DNA from: Acidobacteriota bacterium
GTDB taxonomy: Bacteria; Acidobacteriota; Terriglobia; Acidiferrales; UBA7541
Assembly (NCBI GenBank): GCA_013289955.1
Contig: JABCYZ010000008.1
Span: forward strand, 1 to 64,000
DNA length: 64,000 nucleotides
Reading direction: 5' to 3'
The notes beneath the pieces are model-generated. The model saw only the letters and a list, made by a program, of their open reading frames with translations, did no database searches and was not told the origin of the DNA. The position numbers and the translations under genes were made by a program. This document shows positions 1 to 8,694 of this stretch, in pieces. Positions within the stretch are counted from its first letter, which is position 1; each line of letters begins with the position of its first letter.

Positions 1-438
1 GAACGGCGGGAGAACGAGATCACCTTGCAGAGCGAACTCGAGTTCGTCGGCAAGTACCTGGAGATCGAACAGACACGCTTTCATGATCGGTTGAAAGTTC
101 ACATGGACGTGCCACCTGACCTTCTCGAAGTCTATGTACCGAGTCTCGCGCTTCAGCCACTGGTTGAGAATGCCATCAAGCACGGCATCAGCGTCGATTC
201 TGCCGCAGGCCGGCTGGAGATCGCTGCTAAACTCCATAACGGCAGAGTTTGGCTCTGCGTCCGCGATGACGGCCCGGGTCCGGCACCGGGATCGCGCCTG
301 CGATTCGGCGTTGGACTCACCAATGTGCAGTCACGCTTGAAACAGCTCTACGGGGACGAGGCGTCGCTGGAACTTACCGGGGGCGACGGTCGAGGCTGTG
401 AGGCCATCATCACCATTCCACTGCGGAGTTCGCATTGA
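1..438 (+). CDS. LytS/YehU-type sensor histidine kinase, C-terminal part
   Basis: The reading frame is open from the first base of the window, so the N-terminus lies outside. What remains is the end of the His_kinase domain, a stretch typical of LytS-type kinases (fvgkYLeIEQTRFhDRL), and the HATPase domain. The ATP-binding boxes are visible as an N box (VENAIKHGI), a G1 box (DDGPGP) and a G2 box (GVGLTNVQSRLKQLYGD). The protein would autophosphorylate and pass phosphate to the LytTR regulator encoded next. Its stop codon overlaps the start of that gene (ATTGA), so the pair is very likely co-translated. The input signal cannot be told because the sensor part is missing. Confidence 0.9.
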   Translation, partial: ERRENEITLQSELEFVGKYLEIEQTRFHDRLKVHMDVPPDLLEVYVPSLALQPLVENAIKHGISVDSAAGRLEIAAKLHNGRVWLCVRDDGPGPAPGSRLRFGVGLTNVQSRLKQLYGDEASLELTGGDGRGCEAIITIPLRSSH

Positions 439-1193
439 AGACGCGAGTCCTCATCGTCGATGACGAACCGATCGCCCGGCGCGGTATCCGTCGCTATCTG
501 GCCGAACACGACGGCATTGAACTTGTAGGTGAGGCGACGAATGGAATAAACGCTGTGGAGCAGATCAATGAACTTCATCCCGACATCGTTTTTCTCGATG
601 TGCAGATGCCTGATCTGGATGGTTTTGGAGTCATCGAGAATGTGGAGCCAGTGAACGGCCCCGCTCCCATATATATCTTTGTCACGGCTCACGATGCGCA
701 CGCCATTCGTGCATTCGAAGTGCACGCAGTTGACTATCTCTTGAAACCGTATGATAAGGAGCGATTTGCCAAGGCCCTGGTTCACGCACGCCATGTCCTC
801 GGACAGTCCAGGAGAGCAAATCGAGGTCTCGAACCACTGCTCCAATCCCTCCGAAGTCTCCGCCCGTTGGAACGCTTTGTGGTGAAGGACAAGAAGCGGA
901 TTTTCTTTGTCGCCGTTTCCAATGTGCTGTGGATCGAAGCCACGGGAAACTACGCCTGCATACACACCGCCAGGGACCGTCACCTGTTGCGGGAAACCAT
1001 GGCGCACCTGGAAGAGAAGCTCGCGCCACACCACTTCATCCGCGTGCGGAAGTCGGCCATTGTGAACGGTGCCTGCATTAGCGAGATTCGTCCGATGCTC
1101 GATGGGGTTTACGACATCGTACTGGCTGGAGGAGCGGTGGTCACGTCGAGCCGCAGATACGCGTATAAGTTACGGGCGCTGCTGGAATCCTAG
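435..1193 (+). CDS. LytTR-family response regulator
   Basis: The 252-residue protein has a receiver domain at about residues 4-115, with the acidic pair at D9-D10, phospho-acceptor D55 (FLDVQMPD) and the conserved lysine in YLLKPYD. A LytTR DNA-binding domain follows at about 150-250 (IEATGNYACIHT, HFIRVRKSAIVN). The start is a TTG overlapping the stop of the upstream kinase, which indicates translational coupling in a two-component operon. LytTR regulators bind short direct repeats as dimers and often control envelope or efflux genes. No target site is evident here. Confidence 0.93.
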   Translation: MKTRVLIVDDEPIARRGIRRYLAEHDGIELVGEATNGINAVEQINELHPDIVFLDVQMPDLDGFGVIENVEPVNGPAPIYIFVTAHDAHAIRAFEVHAVDYLLKPYDKERFAKALVHARHVLGQSRRANRGLEPLLQSLRSLRPLERFVVKDKKRIFFVAVSNVLWIEATGNYACIHTARDRHLLRETMAHLEEKLAPHHFIRVRKSAIVNGACISEIRPMLDGVYDIVLAGGAVVTSSRRYAYKLRALLES

Positions 1194-1245
1194 CTTACTA
1201 CCTCTACCTCGCGCAGGAAGAGACTCAAGTAATTCAGTAAGTTAG

Positions 1246-1322
1246 TGGTCGGGGCGCCGAGATTTGAACTCGGGACCTCCTGCGCCCAAGGCAGGCGCGC
1301 TACCAGGCTGCGCTACGCCCCG
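1246..1322 (-). tRNA. tRNA-Pro (TGG anticodon)
   Basis: The minus strand folds as a complete 77-nt cloverleaf. The acceptor stem CGGGGCG pairs with CGCCCCG, then discriminator A and an encoded CCA (1246-1248). The D-arm reads GCGCAGCCTGGTAGCGC. The anticodon stem CCTGC/GCAGG encloses the loop CTTGGGC, giving anticodon TGG. The T-arm carries GTTCAAATC. The TGG anticodon with G37 identifies a proline tRNA reading CCN codons. Confidence 0.95.
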
Positions 1323-1826
1323 ACATGAACTGTTTCACTCATTCTAAAACACTTTTCAATTTTACACCTAATCCGAGTCCGCATTTTTAGCCTCTGACTT
1401 GCAGTTCATTTTATCTAAGGTCTCTCGCTTCATCTGCGAATACTTCTTGAAGACCATGGAAAGAGATCAAGAACCCTGAGCGGGTAAGAAAAAGGCCGTG
1501 GGAATCCATTCGAGTCCGGACCCGTGCTATCAGACACTAGAAGTCCGCCTAGAGGTCTAGAATGCCCCCGATGCCCGATGCCTAAGGTCGGGGTCGCGAC
1601 TGAGTTCCGGACTCTTGTACGCCGCGCGGATGTAACAGGCCCGCGCAGACCTTCGCGTAGTCTCTGGCGGTATCGCTGATCACACAGCCTTTCTGATTTC
1701 TTTCTGCAACGAACTCGTTACGATGGCACTACAACTTCTAGCTTGTCGGAAACGATTTCGTAGGACTCAGGAGTATTTGATTTGTTGCAAGTGCTGAAGT
1801 TGGACGATGAAACGCATTCTCGTTTC
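1323..1826. other. intergenic region, nothing recognised
   Basis: About 500 bases lie between the 5' end of the tRNA gene and the end of the acyl-CoA operon. I see no convincing coding frame, RNA gene or strong terminator. The stretch may hold the tRNA promoter near 1323-1370, but no clear -35/-10 pair stands out. Confidence 0.5.
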
Positions 1827-3317
1827 CTAACCCACGGCACGCTCTTCGTGAGCCCAGAATCGTTCGCGAAGAATCCTTTTTAGGATCTTTCCAGAACCGC
1901 TTTTCGGTAGTTCGGTATCTGAAAACTCGACGTGTCGAGGGACCTTGTAATTCGCTAGGAATTGCCTGCAATGGATGATCAGGTCGTTCACGCTCAGAAC
2001 CATTCCGGGTCTCAGCACGACGCAAGCCATCACGAGTTCACCCCACTGAGGGTCAGGAATTCCGAAGACCGCCGCTTCACGAACCGCGGGATGCTTGTAA
2101 ATGACCGCTTCAACCTCGCCGGAATAGACATTTTCGCCACCTGTGACGATCATATCCTTCAGCCGGTCGAGGATGTAGAAATAGCCGTCCGAGTCTTGAT
2201 AGCCGATGTCTCCCGTGCGAAACATTCCGTTTCGAAATGCGAGTTCCGTGTCTTGCGGATCGTTCCAGTAGCCCTGCAAAACGTTGGCGCCCCGTGCGAC
2301 CAATTCCCCGTGCTGCCCAACCTCCACTTCCTTTCCCGTTTCGTCTTCGATTCGCAGGTCAATTCCTGGACAAGGCCGCCCACAGGACAGGAGCTTGCCC
2401 TCGACATGCTCCCGATCTTCGAGACCTGTGAGGAAGCCGGTCTCGCTGAGTCCATAGCACTGGAGAAGTTTCACGCTCGGCAAAAACTTTCTAGTTCGAA
2501 GGACAAGTTCCGGCGCCATTGGAGAGCCGCCATAAGCCAGAACCTCGAGGCTGCTCAAGTCATACGGCTTTGCTTCGGGCATCTGCGTCAGTAGGTTCAC
2601 CATGGTTGGCACGAGCACCGTGTGAGTCACGTGTTCGCGTTGGACCAACTCACAGAAACCTTGCGGGCTGAACTTCGGAATTGTGACTTGGCACGCACCG
2701 AAAGCTGGTGCTGCGAACATGGCGGGAAAATCGGCGATGTGAAAAATCGGTGCCGCATGCAGATAGACACCGCCGTCTCTGTATCCCATCCAATAGCTGA
2801 GGTGATCGACGTTCGCCAGGATGTTGGCGTGAGTCACCATGACGCCCTTGGGCCGGCCCGTCGTTCCGCTCGTATAGATGAGAGCCAGAATCGCTTCCGG
2901 GTCGTAAACGGGATCTGGACAGGTGTCGTTCCGAACGTCCAAGGGCTGTTCATCGAGCGCTAGTTGCCATGGAAGCTGCACCGTGGGTTTCGGGAGCGAG
3001 GAATGTCGCAGCAGACCACGCGGTTTAGCATCAAGGAGAATTCGGTCGATTTCGGCTGCAGAGAGCCGCGCATTTATCGGGACTGCCGTGACGCCGAGCC
3101 AACCACAGGCGTATACCAGCTCGATGTACTCAGGAGAATTCGGCGATAGAAGCGCGAGGCGGTCGCCTGCCGCAAAGCCCTTGGCGGCGAGCGCAGCCGC
3201 AATATTCCGGACGCGCTCGTGGAGCGCCTTGAAAGAAACAGCGGCACCGTCGACAACCAACGCCGTTCGTTGTGTGTAATACCGGAATGCCCGGCCGAGC
3301 GAATGAGCGTAAATCAT
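1827..3317 (-). CDS. acyl-CoA synthetase (AMP-forming)
   Basis: A member of the ANL adenylating superfamily, about 496 residues. It forms an acyl-adenylate and then the CoA thioester of a carboxylic acid. Visible motifs are the P-loop-like YTSGTTGRPKG, the A5-type CYGLSETG, the hinge region FRTGDIGYQDSDGYFYILDR with GGENVYSGEVE, and the C-terminal catalytic lysine in KSGSGKILKR. The start chosen is the ATG at 3317 (MIYAHSLGRAF), where family similarity begins; the frame extends 18 codons upstream. It is the last gene of the acyl-CoA operon and would supply its activated substrate. Medium-chain or aromatic acids are possible substrates, but the sequence does not decide this. Confidence 0.92.
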   Translation of the reverse strand: MIYAHSLGRAFRYYTQRTALVVDGAAVSFKALHERVRNIAAALAAKGFAAGDRLALLSPNSPEYIELVYACGWLGVTAVPINARLSAAEIDRILLDAKPRGLLRHSSLPKPTVQLPWQLALDEQPLDVRNDTCPDPVYDPEAILALIYTSGTTGRPKGVMVTHANILANVDHLSYWMGYRDGGVYLHAAPIFHIADFPAMFAAPAFGACQVTIPKFSPQGFCELVQREHVTHTVLVPTMVNLLTQMPEAKPYDLSSLEVLAYGGSPMAPELVLRTRKFLPSVKLLQCYGLSETGFLTGLEDREHVEGKLLSCGRPCPGIDLRIEDETGKEVEVGQHGELVARGANVLQGYWNDPQDTELAFRNGMFRTGDIGYQDSDGYFYILDRLKDMIVTGGENVYSGEVEAVIYKHPAVREAAVFGIPDPQWGELVMACVVLRPGMVLSVNDLIIHCRQFLANYKVPRHVEFSDTELPKSGSGKILKRILRERFWAHEERAVG

Positions 3318-3385
3318 CGTGTGCTGTCCAATGAAGGAGTGCCTGGAGCCGCGAGTCACCAACCAGAGCACCTCACTGATTGAAG

Positions 3386-4366
3386 CTAGTCGCCGTGGCC
3401 TCCGGCGATGGCTGTTTGCGCCACTTCTTCACCCTTTGCGCGGGTAGCGAGCAGTTCCAGCAGCATGGCGTCGCGTTCATGTTCGAGTTCTTGGATCGAG
3501 CGGCCATTGGCCACCTTTGTTACGCCTTCGATGATCGTTTGCTTCACGTTGGCGCTGAACTCCGTGATCGTCCCAAGATCCTTCCACCATGTGGCCAATG
3601 GCCCGGTAAACTGCTCCATGAAATGTTGAATTCCGCCTGGCCCCCCGCCGAGATGGAACAGGAGATTTGGACCCATTAAGCCCCAACGCAGTCCAGGTCC
3701 CCAACACACTGCAACATCCGAATCGGCGACGTCCAATACACCCTGCTCGATGAGATAGACAACCTCACGGTAAAGCGCCGCTTGGAGGCGGTTCGCCACG
3801 TGGCCGACAACCTCTTTTCGAACATGGATTGGCTTCTTGCCGATTGAGGCGTAAAACGAAAGCGCCCGGTCGACCGTCTCAGGCGATGTTTTCTCTCCCG
3901 CTACTACTTCGACTAATGGCACGACATGAGGGGGATTGAATGGATGGCCGATGACGCAACGTTCCGGATGCTTACAGGCGGATTGCATCGTACTCATGGT
4001 TAGTCCGGAGGAACTCGAAGCGATAACCGAATCCGACGGAGTTGCAGCATCCATCTCTGCGAAGAGCTTTATCTTGAAATCCTTCCGTTCGGGTCCGTTC
4101 TCCTGCACCAAGTCGGCATTTGCAAGCGCCTGCTTCATGTCCGTCGTGAACTTCAGATGATCGCGCGACGCGTTGGGGGAAAGCCCGATGGTTGTGAGGT
4201 CCTTCCATGCGGCATCGATGTAACGGCGCAGGTTGCCCTCCGCATTGGGCGCAGGATCCGTTGCGATGACGTTGAGACCCCGCGCGAGGTAGAGCGCTGC
4301 CCAGCTCGCACCGATGACGCCTGTGCCTACGATTGCTACGTTCTGAATCTGCTTACTGTTTGCCAT
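3386..4366 (-). CDS. 3-hydroxyacyl-CoA dehydrogenase family protein (carnitine dehydrogenase / lambda-crystallin-like)
   Basis: An NAD-dependent short 3-hydroxyacyl dehydrogenase of about 326 residues. The N-terminal Rossmann fold begins with VAIVGTGVIGASWAALYLAR. The catalytic region shows SSSSGLTMS and the histidine motif CVIGHPFNPPHVVPLVEVV. A helical dimerisation domain follows (VGHVANRLQAALYREVVYLIE). The length fits single-domain proteins of the carnitine 3-dehydrogenase and gulonate dehydrogenase groups rather than the fused FadB type. The ATG at 4366 is preceded by GAGGAGG, a strong ribosome-binding site, so the 14-codon upstream extension is discarded. In this operon it probably oxidises a 3-hydroxyacyl intermediate, giving NADH. 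Confidence 0.88.
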   Translation of the reverse strand: MANSKQIQNVAIVGTGVIGASWAALYLARGLNVIATDPAPNAEGNLRRYIDAAWKDLTTIGLSPNASRDHLKFTTDMKQALANADLVQENGPERKDFKIKLFAEMDAATPSDSVIASSSSGLTMSTMQSACKHPERCVIGHPFNPPHVVPLVEVVAGEKTSPETVDRALSFYASIGKKPIHVRKEVVGHVANRLQAALYREVVYLIEQGVLDVADSDVAVCWGPGLRWGLMGPNLLFHLGGGPGGIQHFMEQFTGPLATWWKDLGTITEFSANVKQTIIEGVTKVANGRSIQELEHERDAMLLELLATRAKGEEVAQTAIAGGHGD

Positions 4367-4426
4367 GAAACAAGTCCTCCTCGAGTTTTGATTCCTGGTT
4401 ACCGCCAAATCCTTTGTTGTTGCGGC

Positions 4427-5743
4427 TCACTTGCCCACGACAGCGCTTTGCGTGGCCGTGTCGCGTGCTGGCGTCCCCGCTGGTGACGCGTGATGATGGA
4501 CAATCAGCCGATCACCTCTTTGTCCAGTGGCATAGGTCCAAATCCATTGGAGGAAAACCGTTAAGCGAAGACTCGACGTCGCCAAGAACTGGAGGTGTAC
4601 GGCTGCCCAAGTGAGCCAGGCCCCGAACCCGCTCATCTGGACTTTGCCACTCTGCAATACGGCAAACCCTTTGCCCACGACGGCCATACTGCCTTTATCA
4701 AAGTAGCTGAATGAATCAGGGGGACGATTTCCAGTTACACGGTTATGAATCACCTTCGCTGCGTAGCGCCCTTGCTGCATTGCTACTTGCGCAACACCTG
4801 GCAGCGGCTTGCCGTTCTGATCGAGAGACGCTGTATCACCAACGACAAAAATCTCGACATGCTCAGGCACCGTGAGATCTTTCTGAATTCGCACGCGGCC
4901 AGCGCGGTCCGTCTCGACGTTTAGCCACTTTCCTGCGGGCGATGGCGACACACCTGCGGTCCAAATCACAGTCTTACTGGCGATCCGCTCGCCTGCGACA
5001 ATGATGCCGTCTGCGTCGATTTTATCGACGGCGTGGCCAAGGCGGACCTCAACCCCCAATTTTTCGAGGCGCGCCTTTGCGGCTGTGGAGAGGTCTTCAG
5101 AAAAGGGGCCGAGAACTCGAGGTGCCATATCGACCAGGACAATGCGGGCTGAAGCCGGGTCAATGCGGCGAAACTCCGACTTCAGGCTTGTCCGAACGAG
5201 CACGGCCAAGGCCCCGGCCATCTCGACACCGGTGGGACCGGCACCAACCAGAATGAAAGTCAGTAGATCGGGATGCCGTGCTGGATCATCTTCAGCTTCT
5301 GCTAGTTCGAAAGCCTGCAAGATCTTGTTTCGGGCTGCCTCGGCATCCGCGAGACTCTTCAATCCTGGAGCGAACTGTTCAAATTCGTTGTGGCCAAAAT
5401 AACTGTGCGTGGAGCCGGTGGCCAAAATCAGATAGTCATACGAAATCGGAACGTCCTGTCGGTCGGCGTCACTCACAAAGACGCGCTTCTGGTCTTTGTC
5501 TACTCCCGTGACCTCACCGAGAATCACGATGGTGTTCTTTTGCTTACAAAGAATTCCGCGGATGGGAGTCGCAATCTGGCTGGGCGTGAGCACTGACGTC
5601 GCCACTTGGTATAGCAGGGGCTGAAACAGGTGGTGATTTGCCCGGTCGATCAAAATGATTTGTGCCGGGGTTTTCCCGAGAGCTTTGGCCGCCGCCAACC
5701 CCCCGAATCCTGCCCCGACAATGACTACTCTAGTTTGAGCCAT
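4427..5743 (-). CDS. ndh: type II NADH:quinone oxidoreductase (NDH-2)
   Basis: A two-dinucleotide-fold flavoprotein of 438 residues. The FAD site is VVIVGAGFGGLAAAKAL and the NADH site is FILVGAGPTGVEMAGAL. The C-terminal FAD motif is EIFVVGDTASL. Near the C-terminus an amphipathic/hydrophobic segment (WLTWAAVHLQFLATSS) matches the membrane-anchoring region of NDH-2 enzymes, which pass electrons from NADH to quinone without pumping protons. The start is the ATG at 5743; a 51-codon upstream extension overlaps the previous gene and is rejected. Its place inside an acyl-CoA oxidation operon suggests it reoxidises NADH made by the dehydrogenase encoded downstream. Confidence 0.9.
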   Translation of the reverse strand: MAQTRVVIVGAGFGGLAAAKALGKTPAQIILIDRANHHLFQPLLYQVATSVLTPSQIATPIRGILCKQKNTIVILGEVTGVDKDQKRVFVSDADRQDVPISYDYLILATGSTHSYFGHNEFEQFAPGLKSLADAEAARNKILQAFELAEAEDDPARHPDLLTFILVGAGPTGVEMAGALAVLVRTSLKSEFRRIDPASARIVLVDMAPRVLGPFSEDLSTAAKARLEKLGVEVRLGHAVDKIDADGIIVAGERIASKTVIWTAGVSPSPAGKWLNVETDRAGRVRIQKDLTVPEHVEIFVVGDTASLDQNGKPLPGVAQVAMQQGRYAAKVIHNRVTGNRPPDSFSYFDKGSMAVVGKGFAVLQSGKVQMSGFGAWLTWAAVHLQFLATSSLRLTVFLQWIWTYATGQRGDRLIVHHHASPAGTPARDTATQSAVVGK

Positions 5744-5750
5744 TGGAGAT

Positions 5751-6533
5751 CTAGGCGACCGCGGCCTTTCTCGACCGGGTAAAGTCGGGTGGACGTTTCT
5801 CAAAAAACGCAGTGATCGCTTCTTTGCTATCCGCAGAGCGGAGTCGCGCGGAGTATTCCCCGTTCTCCAGTTTCGCTGCTTGCTCAAGCTGAGCACGGAC
5901 AGGCTGCCTCATAAGTCTCTTGCAGGCTTGGAGCGCGCTGGCGGGTTTCGCAGCCAATGTTTGCGCAGTCTCTGTTGCCGTTGTCAGCAGTTTCTGGTCC
6001 GGTACGACACGAGTAACTAGCCCGAGCTCCGCTGCGCGCTGCGCATCGAAGGGCTGTCCCAACTGAATCAACTCGGCCGCACGGAGATATCCGGTCCGCG
6101 CGGGAATCGAATAACTTGTTCCGAATTCCGGCACCAAGGCCAGATTGATAAACGGCATCTGGAACTTCGCGCTCTCGCCTGCGTAGACAAAGTCGCAGTG
6201 CGTCAACATGGTGGTTCCGCCACCGATGGCGAAGCCATGCACGGCGGCAACAATGGGCCTATCGAAATTGATTAGCGCTTCGATCAGGCGGGATTGCGGA
6301 CTGGCGTCCGGTCCCATTGGATTCTTGAGAAAATCCTCCAGATCGTTGCCCGCACAGAAGGAGTCTCCTGCGCCATGCCAGAGCACGACACGTATGTCTT
6401 CGTCCTTCGCGGCGGCGTTGAGCAAGTCCGCGATGGTGTCGTACATCGCTGAAGTCATGGCATTCTTTTTCGCCGGCCGATTGAGCTGGACCCGCAAGAT
6501 GCTCCCGGAGCGTTCTGTGACGATGTCACTCAT
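5751..6533 (-). CDS. enoyl-CoA hydratase/isomerase family protein, isomerase-like
   Basis: A 260-residue crotonase-fold protein. The first oxyanion-hole segment is DSFCAGNDLEDF and the second is HGFAIGGGTTM. The two catalytic glutamates of true enoyl-CoA hydratases (GGGCEL and QPEV) are absent here, replaced by GGGTTM and QMPF. Instead it carries LVPEFGTS, resembling the LxPEG(C/A)S region of delta3,delta2-enoyl-CoA isomerases. I therefore favour isomerase over hydratase activity. The start is the ATG at 6533 with GGAGG six bases upstream; it overlaps the CoA-transferase stop by ATGA, indicating translational coupling. Confidence 0.87.
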   Translation of the reverse strand: MSDIVTERSGSILRVQLNRPAKKNAMTSAMYDTIADLLNAAAKDEDIRVVLWHGAGDSFCAGNDLEDFLKNPMGPDASPQSRLIEALINFDRPIVAAVHGFAIGGGTTMLTHCDFVYAGESAKFQMPFINLALVPEFGTSYSIPARTGYLRAAELIQLGQPFDAQRAAELGLVTRVVPDQKLLTTATETAQTLAAKPASALQACKRLMRQPVRAQLEQAAKLENGEYSARLRSADSKEAITAFFEKRPPDFTRSRKAAVA

Positions 6534-7777
6534 CTTCCACCTCCGGTAGCGGCCGATTCCAAATTCGAAACGTGCGGGATTGTGCCGCTGGCACGCAGGC
6601 CTGCGATGTCGTCACTTGTGAATCCAAGTTCCTTCAACACTTCATCGTTGTGCTCGCCGATTCCCGGCGCGCGCTTGGCAGGTACTTTAGTAATGCCGTG
6701 CACTTGAATAGGACTGCTGATGGTCGAGGTCAACTTCTCGCCGGCTCCTTCGAGCGGAACGACGATATCATTCGCTCGCAATTGTGGGTCATCAACGACT
6801 TCCTGCGGGCCACGCACGGCGCCGAAGGGGACATGTACTCCGTTAAAGACGTCATACCAATGCGACATTGGCTGTGAGCCAAAAATCTGATCGAGCATTG
6901 CCGTCAATTGTGGCCGGTTCTGCGCGAGCTTGGCAGGATCCGAGAATCGCGGGTCCGTCATGATATCCTCGCGACCCATTGCTTTCAGGACTGCGGGTAC
7001 CTTGTCAGGAGTGGCTACGAGAACGAACCAGGTGCCATCGGAAGAGCGATATGTGTTCAAAGCTGCGTTTGCGGGATGGGTTCGATCGTGCAGCCCATAG
7101 AAACTCGCACCACATAGAGCGGCCTGGACAAAGACGCTGGCCGACCAGACACCCGCCGCGAGGAGCGAAGTCGTGACGTAGGATCCTTTACCGGTGCGTT
7201 CGCGGCGATAAAGCGCGGTCGCAATGGCGGCATAAATGCAGACGGCAGTTGCATTGTCCCCGCTGCCTGCAACTGGCCAGGTCGGCGGCTCTTCAGCATC
7301 GCGCGTCATGAATAACAAGCCGCTTCGTGCCCAGAAGGCCGTCAAATCGAATCCGGGAAGAGTAGAGTCCGGACCTTTCTCGCCGAAGCCGGTGAGATCG
7401 GCATAGATCAAACGCGGATTCCATTGCGCGACATCGTCATATTCGAGCTTCAATTTCTTGCGCGCGGAATGCGGTGTGTTGACGATAAACACGTCGGCCC
7501 ACTCAGCTAAGCGCTGGAGAACCTGCTGCGCGTTTGCAGATTTCAGATTGAGCGCAACGCCACGCTTGTTTCGATTCGACAATTGGAAGGGATAAGGCTC
7601 TTCCGAATGCGGCTGGGGCGGGATTTTCTGACCCTTTCTCCAGAGCTCTCCCTCAGGCGGCTCGACCTTGATGACCTCCGCTCCAAAGTCGGACAGGATC
7701 GTCGCCGCGCCGGGACCCGCGATGAAGCTGGCCAGGTCTACCACTTTCAATCCAGAGAAGATGTTTTCCTCTTCCAT
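6530..7777 (-). CDS. class III CoA-transferase (CaiB/BaiF family)
   Basis: A family III CoA-transferase of 415 residues. N-terminal GLKVVDLASFIAGPGA and FGAEVIKVEPPEG are typical of the CaiB/FRC fold, and DLTGFGEKGP with GFDLTAFWARSGL covers the region of the catalytic aspartate. C-terminal GIGEHNDEVLKELGF is also typical. It would move CoA between an acyl-CoA donor and a free acid without forming a free thiol. The ATG at 7777 has AAGGAG upstream. With carnitine-dehydrogenase-like and crotonase genes beside it, carnitine or a related acid is one possible substrate, but this is inference only. Confidence 0.9.
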   Translation of the reverse strand: MEEENIFSGLKVVDLASFIAGPGAATILSDFGAEVIKVEPPEGELWRKGQKIPPQPHSEEPYPFQLSNRNKRGVALNLKSANAQQVLQRLAEWADVFIVNTPHSARKKLKLEYDDVAQWNPRLIYADLTGFGEKGPDSTLPGFDLTAFWARSGLLFMTRDAEEPPTWPVAGSGDNATAVCIYAAIATALYRRERTGKGSYVTTSLLAAGVWSASVFVQAALCGASFYGLHDRTHPANAALNTYRSSDGTWFVLVATPDKVPAVLKAMGREDIMTDPRFSDPAKLAQNRPQLTAMLDQIFGSQPMSHWYDVFNGVHVPFGAVRGPQEVVDDPQLRANDIVVPLEGAGEKLTSTISSPIQVHGITKVPAKRAPGIGEHNDEVLKELGFTSDDIAGLRASGTIPHVSNLESAATGGGR

Positions 7778-7849
7778 AAATTCTCCTTGTCGCAAAATGA
7801 GTCAGGCTCCAGTTCGACGTTGACGCTCGATCACACTGTTTCAGTCGCG

Positions 7850-8653
7850 CTAGTGCCCCTGGAACTTCGGAGCATGCTTCGCAAGAAAGGCAGATGTTCC
7901 TTCTCTCTTGTCTTCGGTCCCGGCGCAAATCGCGAATAGGGAAGCTTCTAGGAGCAAGCCTTCCGCGAGGCTCGTATCCAATCCTTTGTTTACTGCCTCG
8001 ATGGAGTACTTCACCCCGACGGGTGCGTTGGAAATGATCTGGTTGAGAAGGGTTTCAACCCTTGCGATCAGGTTAGCGCTCGGAACGACCTCATTCACGA
8101 GGCCGATGCGATAGGCTTCTTGTGCGTCGATGATTGCGCCTGACAGAATGAGTTGCAACGCGCGGCCCTTGCCGATCAACCTGGGAAGACGCTGCGTTCC
8201 GCCATAGCCCGGCATCACTCCGATCTTCACTTCGGGCTGACCAAACTTCGCAGTTTCGGCGGCGATTCGAATCGTGCTGGCCATCGACAGTTCACAGCCA
8301 CCGCCGAGCGCAAAGCCATTCACCGCGGCGATGACCGGCTTGCCGAGGTTTTCGATGAGCTCGGTAAGCGCCTGCCCGGATCGCGTTTTCTCTTCCGCGG
8401 TGAGCGGAGTATCGTTGGCCATTTCGCTGATGTCCGCGCCGGCCGCAAACGACTTGTCTCCCGCTCCGGTGAAAACGACTCCACGCACTTCGGAATCGTC
8501 GCGGGCGTTTTCGAAGGCGGTTCGCAATTCGGAAATAGTTTTCGCGTTCAGAGCGTTCAATACTTTGGGCCGGTTGATGGTCACATAGGCAATCGGGCCC
8601 TTCTTCTCGTACAGAACGTTCTCAAGTATCAAAGCAAAAGCTGGCGAACTCAT
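7850..8653 (-). CDS. enoyl-CoA hydratase
   Basis: A 267-residue crotonase-family protein with the complete hydratase signature. The first oxyanion segment is KSFAAGADISEM. The second segment ALGGGCELSMA carries the first catalytic glutamate, and KFGQPEVKIGVMPGYGGTQRL carries the second. It should hydrate trans-2-enoyl-CoA to 3-hydroxyacyl-CoA, the substrate of the dehydrogenase encoded at 3386-4366. The ATG at 8653 follows GAGGAGA. The contrast with the isomerase-like paralogue at 5751-6533 suggests the two enzymes have distinct steps. Confidence 0.94.
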   Translation of the reverse strand: MSSPAFALILENVLYEKKGPIAYVTINRPKVLNALNAKTISELRTAFENARDDSEVRGVVFTGAGDKSFAAGADISEMANDTPLTAEEKTRSGQALTELIENLGKPVIAAVNGFALGGGCELSMASTIRIAAETAKFGQPEVKIGVMPGYGGTQRLPRLIGKGRALQLILSGAIIDAQEAYRIGLVNEVVPSANLIARVETLLNQIISNAPVGVKYSIEAVNKGLDTSLAEGLLLEASLFAICAGTEDKREGTSAFLAKHAPKFQGH

Positions 8654-8694
8654 GATTCTCTCCTCGTGATTTGATAAAACTGATCAGGGCCAGA

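Noticed and set aside
348..1034. 228-codon minus-strand frame opposite the LytTR regulator
   Set aside because: Antisense shadow of the kinase end and regulator genes with no family features.
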